From Desulfobulbaceae bacterium DB1 (GTDB taxonomy: Bacteria; Desulfobacterota; Desulfobulbia; Desulfobulbales; SURF-16), in the NCBI GenBank assembly GCA_001914235.1, contig MQUF01000003.1, forward strand, positions 124,001 to 188,000: 64,000 nucleotides of DNA, written 5' to 3'. The position numbers and the translations under genes were made by a program. The notes under the pieces are model-generated. The model was not told the DNA's origin. It ran no database searches and was given only the letters and a program-made list of their open reading frames with translations. This document shows positions 25,652-35,111 of the stretch, piece by piece. How positions within the stretch are numbered: position 1 is the first letter of the stretch; every line of letters begins with the position of its first letter.

Positions 25652-26071
25652 TTACACTTTTTCGTCAAACAGCAACCCGATAAGATCCTGCAGTTTTTCC
25701 TTCAACTTCAACACCTCTTCCGAAGGAAACTGCTTGATGACCTCGTCTGTTTTTTTGTCCCGCAGCTGACTGACGATGCTTTTTGAGTCCAGGTCCTTGT
25801 GGAGCCCGAAACGAAACGTGCTGCCGATGGAATCAAGGCGCTCGTTAATTTCCTTGACGGCCTCTTCCAGGTCTTCCTTTGACAGCCCCTTGTCTTTTTT
25901 TTCTTCCTTGCCCGACTTGCCGTGCAGGGCCTGATCATTCAGCTTAACCGTCGCCCCGTCGCTGCTTTCAGGCACAGGCTGCACCTGAGGCTTGGTTGCG
26001 TCTTCGATCTCAACCGTCGACACGGCAGGAATGCCATACACTTTGACATCGGTAGTTACATTGACATCCAT
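25652..26071 (-). CDS. flaG: FlaG family flagellar protein
   Basis: 139 residues. A Lys/Glu-rich, weakly structured first half precedes the FlaG domain: LEEAVKEINERLDSIGSTFR, FGLHKDLDSKSIVSQLRDKK and IKQFPSEEVLKLKEKLQDL. FlaG influences filament length in several bacteria. AGGAGG precedes the ATG. Last gene of the leftward flagellar block. Confidence 0.92.
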   Translation of the reverse strand: MDVNVTTDVKVYGIPAVSTVEIEDATKPQVQPVPESSDGATVKLNDQALHGKSGKEEKKDKGLSKEDLEEAVKEINERLDSIGSTFRFGLHKDLDSKSIVSQLRDKKTDEVIKQFPSEEVLKLKEKLQDLIGLLFDEKV

Positions 26072-26092
26072 GACAACCTCCTGCTTGTTAAT

Positions 26093-26491
26093 CTATGCTT
26101 TACTGCTCAGATATCTCGGCTTGGGACCTGCTCCATGATTCATGCTGTACCCTTTGAGCACGGTTTTCCCCCGCCGCAGTGTCCGCAGTTTTTCCTTTAT
26201 TTTTCCCCGTTGATTTCGCACCTGCATGATGAGCACGCGCTCATCATCACGTATCTCAGCCATTATTTTCATGAGCTGCGCGGCAGTCTCGCTTTTGCCG
26301 TCCAGCGAAGCGGGATCAAACAGCTCAAGGCACTGTTGTAATCGCACAAAAGCACGTTCGCGCCTCCCCGTCCATTCCGCAAGAGTCTGCAACCGACCTT
26401 CGGCGACCAGGGAGGCATGCTCCCGCTGCATTGCGGCAAACTCGCGCAATGCAGCGGCAAGCTCATCCTGTATGTTTTTCGGCTGAGCCAT
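26093..26491 (-). CDS. Probable FliT/FlgN-like flagellar export chaperone
   Basis: 132 residues, mostly helical, with a C-terminal LRRGKTVLKGYS typical of small flagellar chaperones. Its position directly after fliS fits FliT, the FliD chaperone, but sequence alone does not separate FliT from FlgN. No signal peptide. Confidence 0.65.
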   Translation of the reverse strand: MAQPKNIQDELAAALREFAAMQREHASLVAEGRLQTLAEWTGRRERAFVRLQQCLELFDPASLDGKSETAAQLMKIMAEIRDDERVLIMQVRNQRGKIKEKLRTLRRGKTVLKGYSMNHGAGPKPRYLSSKA

Positions 26492-26505
26492 AACCTTGTC
26501 GGCGT

Positions 26506-26991
26506 TTAAATGGAAAAAGACAATCCGCCCTGAACGGCAACCTTACGTTCGACTTCCAAAACCTCTCCTGTCGACCCGCCGTAAGACTCGAGCTTATTCT
26601 TTTCCTTTCTTTCAATTTCAGCCATGGCGGTTTCTTCCCATATCTCTTTTAAACGACGCATATACGATATGGTCTGGCGCACGACTTGTTTGTCGTTCTT
26701 AACCGCGGCCCCTGGCAGCTCCACCAGGATTGCATTGTAAAGGCCCCGCAGAAACGTGGCGGCCTCGGAATTGTCATCCTCTTTCACCGAGGCATTCAAT
26801 TCGGCAATTATGGCAATGGCTTTGCCCAGATTTTCTCCCCTCAGTTGCGGATTATTATTTTCAATACCGATCAGTGCCATATCAAGATGAACCAAGGTCC
26901 TTTCATACATGAGATGGATGAGCTTTACCGGGTGAATTTTTGATTGGGCTTCGGACTGCCGATAGGCATTGCGGGCATGAGCTGAATTCAT
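26506..26991 (-). CDS. fliS: Flagellin export chaperone FliS
   Basis: 161 residues. The FliS core is clear: ARNAYRQSEAQSKIHPVKLI, LMYERTLVHLDMALIGIE and FLRGLYNAILVELPGAAVKN. FliS binds the flagellin C-terminus in the cytoplasm and prevents early polymerisation. The tail beyond about residue 130 (KLESYGGSTGEVLEVERK) is longer than in compact FliS proteins. Shine-Dalgarno AAGGAGA. Between fliD and the fliT-like gene. Confidence 0.93.
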   Translation of the reverse strand: MNSAHARNAYRQSEAQSKIHPVKLIHLMYERTLVHLDMALIGIENNNPQLRGENLGKAIAIIAELNASVKEDDNSEAATFLRGLYNAILVELPGAAVKNDKQVVRQTISYMRRLKEIWEETAMAEIERKEKNKLESYGGSTGEVLEVERKVAVQGGLSFSI

Positions 26992-27045
26992 TCTTTTCTC
27001 CTTTATGGACAGACTTCCATTCTGCCATACTTTCGGCGTTTAGTG

Positions 27046-28761
27046 TTATTTGTCGGCACCGGCCCATGATTTGGCGATGCTGTCAAACTGGTTGGCAAGG
27101 TAACTTGAAAGCGATGTCATCTGGTTCATATATCGGTCTAATTCAATGAATTGTTTAGTCAATAATTCATATTTTTTATCCAGACGGTCATTTTCCTGCT
27201 CAATCTTCAATTCCAAGTCATCAATTCTTGCCTGCGCCGAATTTTCTTCGCCTTCAATCTGGCCTTCCGCGCCGGTTATGAAACGAAGCTGATTATTGAC
27301 TTTATCGGCAAACCCTTCAATATCACGGGTGGCGTCGCCCAGGAAAAAGGCGCTGACACCATCGGGATTATCCGCAAGGGCCTGGTCAAGCATTTCTTCA
27401 TTTAATGAAATTGATCCATCCCGGTTAAATTCCAGGCCAAGATCAAAAAGAGTACTGATATCTCCCCCCTCGTCCCCATACGCGGCGGATGTCATGAGAC
27501 TCTGCAGGCTTTTCGGCAAATCGCGCACCGTGGTGCGGGCAAGGACCCCGAACTGTTCGGCTTCGCTGTCATAGCCGGTCGTCGCCTTCATTTCACTGAC
27601 GGCGTCATTATACGCGGTAACGAGGCCCTGAATCATTTCCTTGATGGCGTCATTGTCTTTCGCGATGGTAATGGTTGCCGCACCTGCCCCTTCCAGGGTC
27701 AAGGTCAAACCGGAAACAACATCGGCAACGGAATTGGTCTGGCGCTGATAGTTGACGCCATCCACGGCGAACTGGGCATTGAGCGAGGCGCCGGCCGCGC
27801 CTTCCTGCTCCGCCATGGCCATATCGGAAAGCTGGGAAAGAAAGGTAATCCGGCCATCTTCGCCGGTGCTGCTTGAGCGAAGACTGAGGCGATACGGAGC
27901 CGTCGGATCACCGTCATTGATCACCTGAGCGGTGACCCCGGGATTGTCCGAGGCATCGTTAATCAGATCGGCGAGCCCGGCAAGTGTGGTATCCGCCGCA
28001 ACCGTCACGGAAACCGTATCGCCGTCGCCGACTTTGTAAAAAAGGGTTTTGTCGGGCGCGGCAAAATCAAGATCCGCAAGATCTTCAGTGACCATGACCC
28101 GATTCTCTTCACCTGTGCCTGCGGCAAGATCGCTTCTGATGCGCAGAAAGGTTTCCCCGCTTTCGCTGTATGTTTCCGCGGTAACCAGGCGGCCGTTGTC
28201 GCCGGCGCCGACATTGTCGACATGACTGTTAACGGCGGTGACCAGCTCATCCATGGTCATGTCGGCGCCAATGGCCAGGGCAATATCAGTATCGCCGCCA
28301 AAGGTAATGGTCATTGTTTCCCCGGCATGGGCGACGATATCAACGGAGCTGTCCGCCACACCGGTGGTGGACTGCCGACTCACCGGCACATGGATGCTTG
28401 CGGTCGAATCCGCCATGCCCTGGGCCGACAACCAGGAACTCTGGGAGGCAAGCCGGGTGACATCAAGGGAAAGACTCTGGGCTGCCGCCCCGTCCACCAC
28501 TGTCGCCCCGGCGACACTTTCATCGGAACTTGTCGCGCTTCTGCCCAGAAAAGACCCGGACAGAGACAGTTTCAGGGCAGCGCTTTTCACGGACAGCAAC
28601 TTATTATTGACCGTGGTCAAGCCGGTCAGCTGGTTTTTAAACTTGGTAATTTCATTCTGCTTGCGGTCCACAACCTGCTGATCAATCTCGCGCAACTGCT
28701 CAAGCATGCCCTGCAGATCGATCCCGGATCCCACCCCAAGCGTTGTTATTGAACCTACCAT
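27046..28761 (-). CDS. fliD: Flagellar filament cap protein FliD
   Basis: 571 residues from the ATG at 28761 (GGAGAA upstream). MVGSITTLGVGSGIDLQGML is the standard FliD N-terminus; residues 380-560 hold the C-terminal FliD domain (AYNDAVSEMKATTGYDSEAE, DISTLFDLGLEFNRDGSISL, and a terminal coiled coil ending SYLANQFDSIAKSW). It forms the filament cap on which flagellin assembles. 250 bases after flagellin and separated from it by a terminator. Confidence 0.96.
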   Translation of the reverse strand: MVGSITTLGVGSGIDLQGMLEQLREIDQQVVDRKQNEITKFKNQLTGLTTVNNKLLSVKSAALKLSLSGSFLGRSATSSDESVAGATVVDGAAAQSLSLDVTRLASQSSWLSAQGMADSTASIHVPVSRQSTTGVADSSVDIVAHAGETMTITFGGDTDIALAIGADMTMDELVTAVNSHVDNVGAGDNGRLVTAETYSESGETFLRIRSDLAAGTGEENRVMVTEDLADLDFAAPDKTLFYKVGDGDTVSVTVAADTTLAGLADLINDASDNPGVTAQVINDGDPTAPYRLSLRSSSTGEDGRITFLSQLSDMAMAEQEGAAGASLNAQFAVDGVNYQRQTNSVADVVSGLTLTLEGAGAATITIAKDNDAIKEMIQGLVTAYNDAVSEMKATTGYDSEAEQFGVLARTTVRDLPKSLQSLMTSAAYGDEGGDISTLFDLGLEFNRDGSISLNEEMLDQALADNPDGVSAFFLGDATRDIEGFADKVNNQLRFITGAEGQIEGEENSAQARIDDLELKIEQENDRLDKKYELLTKQFIELDRYMNQMTSLSSYLANQFDSIAKSWAGADK

Positions 28762-28902
28762 TGCGTATTCTCCGATCAACCAAAACGTTATTCTGCTTTC
28801 AGTGTTATTCTAGATAATATATCGACATTTCACGAGACGGACTTGAATTTTTTTTATTTTCGTAGAAAAACCCAACAGGAAGGGGAGGAAACGGATCAGA
28901 CG

Positions 28903-28941
28903 CAAAAAAAAGGGGACAACAGCCGTAAAGCCGTCGTCCCC
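28903..28941 (-). terminator. Terminator of the flagellin gene
   Basis: GGGGAC (28912-28917) pairs with GTCCCC (28936-28941), with CGG/CCG pairing inside; on the minus strand it is followed by a run of eight T residues (28911-28904). Confidence 0.8.
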
Positions 28942-29013
28942 TGTTGAGGTTTCTATCAACTCCCGTTGAAACGTTGCAGTGTTCAAACGTTTCAACGTTT
29001 TTTCAATCAGTCA

Positions 29014-31428
29014 TTATCCCTGCAGCAGGCTCAGAACGTTCTGGGCGCTGGCATTGGCCTGGGCCATGGCAAAGGTGCTGGCCTGGGTCAAAATCTGCAT
29101 CCTGGAGAAGTTGGCTGATTCCTCGGCAAAGTCAACGTCGCGGATTGACGATTCAGCGGCGGAGATATTAACCTTGGTAACGGAGATATTGGATATCGTC
29201 GAGGTCAGCTGGTTCTGAACGGAACCAAGGTCGGACCGTACTTTGTCGAGATCCTTCAAGGCCGAGTCGGCAACCGCGATGGCAATCTGCGCCCCTTCCT
29301 GAGTAAGAACGCTGACGTCAGCCAGACGGTTGGTGGTGGTATCGGCCATCTTTGTTCCCGATGAACCACCGGCGTTGGCCGCCAGGGTGGACCCGGACTG
29401 AATGACGGAATCCTTGGCAATGGTCATGTCCTGGGCCAGGGTCTGATTCCCGCTGGTGACATAATCACGCTCCAGGACCGTTCCCGCGCTGAGACTGACC
29501 GTCCCGGCACCCTCGACAAAATTCATGTCGTTGGTCAGGATGGTGCCCTGGGCCAAGGTGGTGCCGTCAAGGAGGATAGAACCGGCGGAGAGGCTCACCG
29601 CATTCTGGGCAGTCAAGGCACCATCGGCAACAACGCTGCCGCCAAGGGTGGAACCGGCGGCCAAGGTACTGGCCGTGGCAATGGTGGAACCTGACTCAAC
29701 CGCCATGCTCTGGGTTGTGGTCAAGGCACCGGTAAGAGTGACGGTACCGCCAATCTCGCTACCGGCGAGCAGGGTTGAACCTGTTGCCTCGATCGTACTT
29801 CCCGCCTTCACGGTCATATCCTGAGTCAATGTCGTGTTACCGGCAGTGACGAGATCCACGCCGAAATAGGAACCGGTATTCAAGGTACTGGTGTTGTTCA
29901 GCACGGTACCATGGGCCACGATCATATCGGAGCTCAAGGTTACCGCAGAGAGGGCAAGGGTGGTATCCGCATTCAGGGTGGTTCCCGCCGCGATGGTGTC
30001 CCCGTTGGCATCAATCAGGTCCTGGGTGATAACCGTACCGGCGGCCAGGGTAGAGCCGCCGGCCAGGGTTGTACCGGCGGTCAACAGGGCCGCGCCGGTG
30101 GTGGTATACGTGGCTGCGGAGGTGGTGAATTTGCCGCCCAGCACGGAACCGGACTCAATGGTGGATGTACCGCCAATGGTGGAACCCGCCTTGATGGTGG
30201 AATCAAATGTGCCGACAATATTGGCGGCAAAGTTGGTATCACCGACAAGATTGCCGCCGATGGTGGTGCCGGCCGCAAGCGTACTTGCCGTGGCAATGGT
30301 GGAGCCCGCCGCCAGAGTGGAGTCGATGGTGGTGCTCATTGCACTGCCCGTGGTCACGTTTGTCGTAAAGTCCGTGGCGGAACCACCGGCCAGGTCGGTA
30401 ACCAGCAGCTCGTTGGAGCCGGCCTGTTTGAGCTGCACATGACCGAAAGTCGACATCTGCGAACCGGCCAGTACCGCACCGGTGCCGCCGGTCACGCTGA
30501 TGGCGCGGCCGTCGGACGAGGTCAGCTTCAGGATGCCGTCGGCGCCCACGCTGGCCGATATGCCGTGATCCGAGGTTTTATTGTTGATAGCCTTGACCAG
30601 GGCGCCGTCCGAATCATTGGCCACGGTGGTTACCGCGCCGATGGACACGCCGTTGATGGCGAAATCGGAACCGGTGGACCCGGCAGCCACTGCCGCGCTG
30701 CTCTTTGACTCAACCACCGCGGAGGCGGAAATACCAAGAACGTCGGAGAGCTTGTTGATGGCGTCAGCCAAGGCGCCCATGCCGTTTTCGGCACTGTTGT
30801 TGGCCTTGATGTCGACCGCCTGCAGGGTAAATTCCTTGCTCTGCAGATTACTGTAAATGGAAAGCTGCACCGTTCCGCCGGAAGCGTTGGTCAATGACAG
30901 ATTACCAGAGGTCACATGACCGACTTTGGTTGATTCGGAACTGGCGATGGAGATATTAACGGTTTCACCGGAATAGGCACCGACCTGGAACTTCTTATCA
31001 GTAAAGTTACCGGAAAGCAGTTTCTGGTTATTGAATGCCGTAGTCTGGGCAATGGTGTCCAACTCCTCCAGAAGCTTGGTGATGTCGGACTGAATCGCCT
31101 TACGGGACTCTGTGGTCTGACCGTCCTGAGCTGCCTGGATGGCTTTGGTTTTGATGGTATTAACGATATTGATGGACTCTTCAAGCGCACCGTCCGCGGT
31201 CTGCACCATGGAAATACCGTCGTTGGCATTTCGAATCGCCTGACCAAGGCCAAGGGCCTGGGACTTCAACGAGTCGGCAATAGCCATACCGGAAGCATCA
31301 TCGGCTGCCTTGTTGATACGAAGTCCTGATGACAATTTCTCCAACGAAGCCGAAAGAGCATTGTCGTTTTTGATCATGTTTTTGTGGGCGCTCAATGCAG
31401 CTACGTTGGTGTTAATTCTAAGGGCCAT
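29014..31428 (-). CDS. Giant flagellin with a repetitive Ser/Thr-rich insert
   Basis: 804 residues, against 270-500 for usual flagellins. Residues 1-165 (MALRINTNVAALSAHKNMIK, LSSGLRINKAADDASGMAIA) and about 700-804 (ADSALKDLDKVRSDLGSVQN, QASTFAMAQANASAQNVLSL) are the conserved D0/D1 ends. Between about 345 and 700 lies a long run of short repeats rich in Gly, Ser, Thr and Ala, such as GSTIATASTLAAGTTIGG and, later, GSTIATASTLAAGSTLGG. The pattern suggests a beta-solenoid-like surface domain with many potential O-glycosylation sites. Strong Shine-Dalgarno AAGGAGG and a sigma-28 promoter. The glycan island starts on the other side of that promoter. Confidence 0.95.
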   Translation of the reverse strand: MALRINTNVAALSAHKNMIKNDNALSASLEKLSSGLRINKAADDASGMAIADSLKSQALGLGQAIRNANDGISMVQTADGALEESINIVNTIKTKAIQAAQDGQTTESRKAIQSDITKLLEELDTIAQTTAFNNQKLLSGNFTDKKFQVGAYSGETVNISIASSESTKVGHVTSGNLSLTNASGGTVQLSIYSNLQSKEFTLQAVDIKANNSAENGMGALADAINKLSDVLGISASAVVESKSSAAVAAGSTGSDFAINGVSIGAVTTVANDSDGALVKAINNKTSDHGISASVGADGILKLTSSDGRAISVTGGTGAVLAGSQMSTFGHVQLKQAGSNELLVTDLAGGSATDFTTNVTTGSAMSTTIDSTLAAGSTIATASTLAAGTTIGGNLVGDTNFAANIVGTFDSTIKAGSTIGGTSTIESGSVLGGKFTTSAATYTTTGAALLTAGTTLAGGSTLAAGTVITQDLIDANGDTIAAGTTLNADTTLALSAVTLSSDMIVAHGTVLNNTSTLNTGSYFGVDLVTAGNTTLTQDMTVKAGSTIEATGSTLLAGSEIGGTVTLTGALTTTQSMAVESGSTIATASTLAAGSTLGGSVVADGALTAQNAVSLSAGSILLDGTTLAQGTILTNDMNFVEGAGTVSLSAGTVLERDYVTSGNQTLAQDMTIAKDSVIQSGSTLAANAGGSSGTKMADTTTNRLADVSVLTQEGAQIAIAVADSALKDLDKVRSDLGSVQNQLTSTISNISVTKVNISAAESSIRDVDFAEESANFSRMQILTQASTFAMAQANASAQNVLSLLQG

Positions 31429-31607
31429 AATTTTTTCCTCCTTGATTTTAAAAATACGGGAATCCTTTCCCGCGCCAAAACAAAATAGAAATCAATACAA
31501 ATTGTACAAACCGGAAACACACTTATTTTTGTTTCGAAACAGCAATCACCCCCCTTTCTTCCGTCATTCCATTATATTGTTGGGTTGGAAATGTTTCTTC
31601 AAAGTAC

Positions 31608-31634
31608 TTATCGGCCCCCTCTTTCCCTACTTAA
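31608..31634 (-). promoter_or_regulatory. Sigma-28 (FliA) promoter of the flagellin gene
   Basis: The minus strand shows a perfect GCCGATAA (31615-31608) with TTAAGTAG (31634-31627) 11 bases upstream. Consensus is TAAAGTTT-N11-GCCGATAA. The leader would be about 170 bases. Confidence 0.85.
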
Positions 31635-31695
31635 ATATTTTTTTACGGCGGGTTCATCACCGGCAAAAACAGAGTTTTCTTCACCACGAAAAAAA

Positions 31696-31711
31696 TGGTA
31701 TGCTTTTTGCT
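31696..31711 (+). promoter_or_regulatory. Sigma-54-type promoter before the OGT-like gene
   Basis: TGGTATGCTTTTTGCT: GG (31697-31698), 10 bases, GC (31709-31710), matching TGGCACG-N4-TTGCT closely. The ATG lies about 65 bases downstream. Together with the sigma-28 site this accounts for the 31429-31774 gap; I see no gene there. Confidence 0.65.
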
Positions 31712-31774
31712 AATAAATCCGGGCGGTGGATACCGGCCAATCGTTTTATCAAATAAGCTGAAGGGATTTTTCAA

Positions 31775-34700
31775 ATGAGCACGAAAAAATCAGGCAGGAC
31801 AAGAAAGGGCGCCAGCCCACAGGCACAGGAAAACCGTTCTGCCCAGGCCTGCCGGCAAAAACTGGAAAAGGCCGTCGCGCTTCACCATCAGGGAAAACTT
31901 GCCGAGGCGGGCAAAATTTACCGGGACGTACTGAAAACGGAGCCCAACAACCAGGACGCCCTCCACCTTACCGGCCTGATAGCCCTGAGTGATCAAAAAT
32001 TTGACACTGCCAAGGAATTGATCACCAAGGCCATCGCCATCGCGCCCAATGTTTCTCTTTTTCACGCCAACCTGGGAAGGGCCCTCGCCGGGCTGCCCGA
32101 CTATCCGGCAGCAATGAAAGCATATCTTACGGCCACACAACTTGATCCGGAAAATATCGAGGCGACATTTCACCTCGGCAATCTCTATAAAAACACCGGA
32201 AAATTCGCCGAAGCCGAATCATGCTACCAGAAAGTCCTGCGCCATACCCCGGATCATGTGGCCGCATTAAACAATCTCGGCAACATCTATAAGGACCAGG
32301 GGAAGTTTGAACTGGCCTTCGCCTGTTACGAAAAAGCCATTGCCGCTGACCCGTTGGTTGCGGATCTCTATATCAACATGGGCAATGCCTATAAAGACAT
32401 GATGATGCCGCAGGAGGCCGTAAATTTTTACCGGAAGGCCATTGAAGTCCGTCCCGACTTCCCGGATCCATACAACAATATCGGCTATATATTGCAGCAC
32501 ACGGGGAAACTGAGCGATTCAATCATCTATTACCAAAAGGCGCTCGATATGGAGCCGGATCTGCCCGAGGTGTACCACAACCTCGGCAATGTCTACAAGG
32601 ACATGGGTGAATTTCCGGAGTCGATTGCCGCATACCGCAAGGCTGTCGCGTTGCGACCCGACTTCGTCAATGCCCACACCAATATCCTGTTTGCCATGAA
32701 CTATGATGAAAAAGCGACCCCTCCGGAAATGCTGGACGAGGCACGAAAGTGGTGGCAGCAGCAGGCCGCGCACCTGGCAGACCAATACAGGCTCATGAAC
32801 AGCCCGGTCCCTGGCCGCAAGCTTCGCATCGGCTACGTTTCTCCTGACTTCTGCCTGCATTCGGTAAGTTTTTTCTTCCTGTCCCTGCTGGAAAAACACG
32901 ACGCAAACCGGTTTGAGACATACTGCTATTCGGATGTGAAAAGGCCTGACGCCATGACGATCCGCCTCCAGGGACTTGCCGGTCACTGGCGTCAAATTAC
33001 CGGAATGACAGACGAAGCGGTCGCCGACCTGATCCATTCGGACAAAATCGACATTCTCTTTGACCTGACCGGTCATACCGCCAACAACCGCTTGCTGGCC
33101 TTTGCGCGAAGACCGGCTCCGGTCCAGGTTTCCTGGTTGGGCTACCCGAACACCACCGGCGTTGCCACCATTCAATACCGGATTACCGATGCCGTTGCCG
33201 ATCCGACCGGAACATCGGATTGCTTTTACACGGAAAAATTAATCCGCTTGCCCGGCTGTTTTCTCTGCTACTCGCCACCCGAAACCGCGCCCGATATCGG
33301 AGAACTGCCTGCCGGACAACAGGGGAAAATAACCTTTGGCTCTTTCAACAATATCACCAAAACCTCTGAATCGGTGATCAAGGTCTGGTGCGACATCCTC
33401 AAACAGGTGAAAAACTCCCGGATCATGCTGAAAAGCATTGTGTTCGAGGATCCCGCCGCCCAACGACGCTATCTGGATATGTTCCGGCGATACGGCATTG
33501 CGGCCGAGCGGGTTGTTCTGAAAAAACGCACCACCTCGACGGAAGAACACCTGGGCCTGTATAATGAAGTCGACATCGGACTTGATCCCTTTCCATACAA
33601 CGGCACAACAACCACCTGCGAGGCTCTCTGGATGGGGGTTCCGGTTATCGCCCTCAGAGGGAATCTTCACTGCTCACGGGTAAGCGCCAGCATCCTCACC
33701 AACACCGGCCTTGATCAGTATGTCGCGGAAACACGGCAGGAATATGTGAACAAGGCAGTTGCCCTGGCCGGTGACATGAAACAACTCGAGCAATTCAGGG
33801 CCAGTGCCCGAACCCTGCTTTCACAATCAGTTCTCCTCAACAAAGCATTGTTTGCCGCGGAGATGGAAAAGGCGATCACAAAGATGTGGCACCACTGGTG
33901 CGCATCACACCAAGGACAACCAACAGCCATGACGGAAGGGGAAATGATGAACCGGCAAAGCGCAGACGATCTGAACAAAAAAGGCGAAGAACTTTTTGAG
34001 CAAGGACAGCTCACCGAGGCCGCGGACCTGTTCACCCTAGCCATTGAAAAAGAACCGCTGCATGCCGCGGCCCACAACAACCTGGGAGTCCTGCATTACC
34101 ACCTCAACCAGTATGACGAGGCGCTGCGCTGCTTCCGCAAAACCCTGGAGATAAATCCGCAAGACCGGGTTGCCCTCGACAACATCGGCGATTTACTTAC
34201 CGCCATGCTGCCTCCGTCATCCTCTCCGGAACGGATTGCCCCGGTGGCGGAAGATCGGGAATCCGTCATTGCCGCCATGAACTCCTTTCCCTTCTGGTAT
34301 CACAAGATAAAACTTCCCGGCGGCATCGTCACCCCGGGATATGCCCCTATTCATGCCGATGCATACCGCATCCCCGCCGACCTTACCGGGAAACGGGTGC
34401 TTGACGTGGGGGCATGGGACGGTTACTGGAGCTTTGAAGCGCTCAAAAGGGGAGCAGACGAGGTTGTTGCCATTGATGATTTCAGCGACTACCTGGGCTC
34501 CCTTGAAAAACGCGACCGCAAGGCCTGGGAAACCTTTGACTTCTGCAAAAAACAACTCGGATACGGCGATAAACGCTGCAAACGCCTGGAACTGAATGTC
34601 TACGAAGCAAGCGAGGCCCGGCTCGGCAAGTTTGACGTTGTCTTCTTTTTCGGCACCCTTTATCATTTGCGTTACCCTCTCCTGGCTCTCGACAAGCTAT

Positions 34701-35008
34701 CATCCCTTTGCGATGGGGAAATATTTGTCGAAACCGCCATTCTCGATGATTTCAGCCCTTACAAGGGAGGTTTTCAACAAGGATATCCCGGCCGGCAGAT
34801 GGTGATGGAATTTTATCCGGGCAAGGAATACGGCAACAACGAAACCAACTGGTGGGCTCCCACCCTTTACTGCCTGATCAACATGGTAAGTGCCGCAGGT
34901 TTTCACAACTGCCGTGGCTGGAAACTGACGGACAACCCGCAGGAACTGCCCCACTGCCGGGGCTTTGCCTACGGCAATAAATTTACCGAAAATGAAGCCA
35001 TTGCGTGA
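31775..35008 (+). CDS. SPINDLY/OGT-type TPR glycosyltransferase with C-terminal methyltransferase
   Basis: 1077 residues. Residues 25-310: about eight TPRs. About 345-710: GT41 domain with GYVSPDFCLHSVSFFFLSLL, DILFDLTGHTANNRLLAFAR, FGSFNNITKTSESV and IGLDPFPYNGTTTTCEALWM, the UDP-sugar-binding blocks of O-GlcNAc transferases. About 735-810: two more TPRs. About 840-1070: a class I methyltransferase domain of DUF1698/CmoB-like type (GKRVLDVGAWDGYWSFEAL, FDVVFFFGTLYHLRYPLLAL). The enzyme probably adds a sugar to Ser/Thr of a protein, and flagellin, transcribed divergently, is the obvious candidate. The methyltransferase fusion could cap the sugar. Shine-Dalgarno GAAGGGA. Confidence 0.88.
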   Translation: MSTKKSGRTRKGASPQAQENRSAQACRQKLEKAVALHHQGKLAEAGKIYRDVLKTEPNNQDALHLTGLIALSDQKFDTAKELITKAIAIAPNVSLFHANLGRALAGLPDYPAAMKAYLTATQLDPENIEATFHLGNLYKNTGKFAEAESCYQKVLRHTPDHVAALNNLGNIYKDQGKFELAFACYEKAIAADPLVADLYINMGNAYKDMMMPQEAVNFYRKAIEVRPDFPDPYNNIGYILQHTGKLSDSIIYYQKALDMEPDLPEVYHNLGNVYKDMGEFPESIAAYRKAVALRPDFVNAHTNILFAMNYDEKATPPEMLDEARKWWQQQAAHLADQYRLMNSPVPGRKLRIGYVSPDFCLHSVSFFFLSLLEKHDANRFETYCYSDVKRPDAMTIRLQGLAGHWRQITGMTDEAVADLIHSDKIDILFDLTGHTANNRLLAFARRPAPVQVSWLGYPNTTGVATIQYRITDAVADPTGTSDCFYTEKLIRLPGCFLCYSPPETAPDIGELPAGQQGKITFGSFNNITKTSESVIKVWCDILKQVKNSRIMLKSIVFEDPAAQRRYLDMFRRYGIAAERVVLKKRTTSTEEHLGLYNEVDIGLDPFPYNGTTTTCEALWMGVPVIALRGNLHCSRVSASILTNTGLDQYVAETRQEYVNKAVALAGDMKQLEQFRASARTLLSQSVLLNKALFAAEMEKAITKMWHHWCASHQGQPTAMTEGEMMNRQSADDLNKKGEELFEQGQLTEAADLFTLAIEKEPLHAAAHNNLGVLHYHLNQYDEALRCFRKTLEINPQDRVALDNIGDLLTAMLPPSSSPERIAPVAEDRESVIAAMNSFPFWYHKIKLPGGIVTPGYAPIHADAYRIPADLTGKRVLDVGAWDGYWSFEALKRGADEVVAIDDFSDYLGSLEKRDRKAWETFDFCKKQLGYGDKRCKRLELNVYEASEARLGKFDVVFFFGTLYHLRYPLLALDKLSSLCDGEIFVETAILDDFSPYKGGFQQGYPGRQMVMEFYPGKEYGNNETNWWAPTLYCLINMVSAAGFHNCRGWKLTDNPQELPHCRGFAYGNKFTENEAIA

Positions 35009-35111
35009 GCCAGCCTTTTTTCCCTGCCCACCGCACTCCTCACCTGCAAACCTGCTGAACCAGTCAAGAAAAAATTGACGCAGCCAAAAAGCAATGATAC
35101 CTTCAGGAAAA

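Noticed and set aside
25442-25786. Plus-strand open frame over the sat promoter and the end of flaG
   Set aside because: It overlaps the strong sat promoter and flaG, is Lys-rich low complexity and has no family features.
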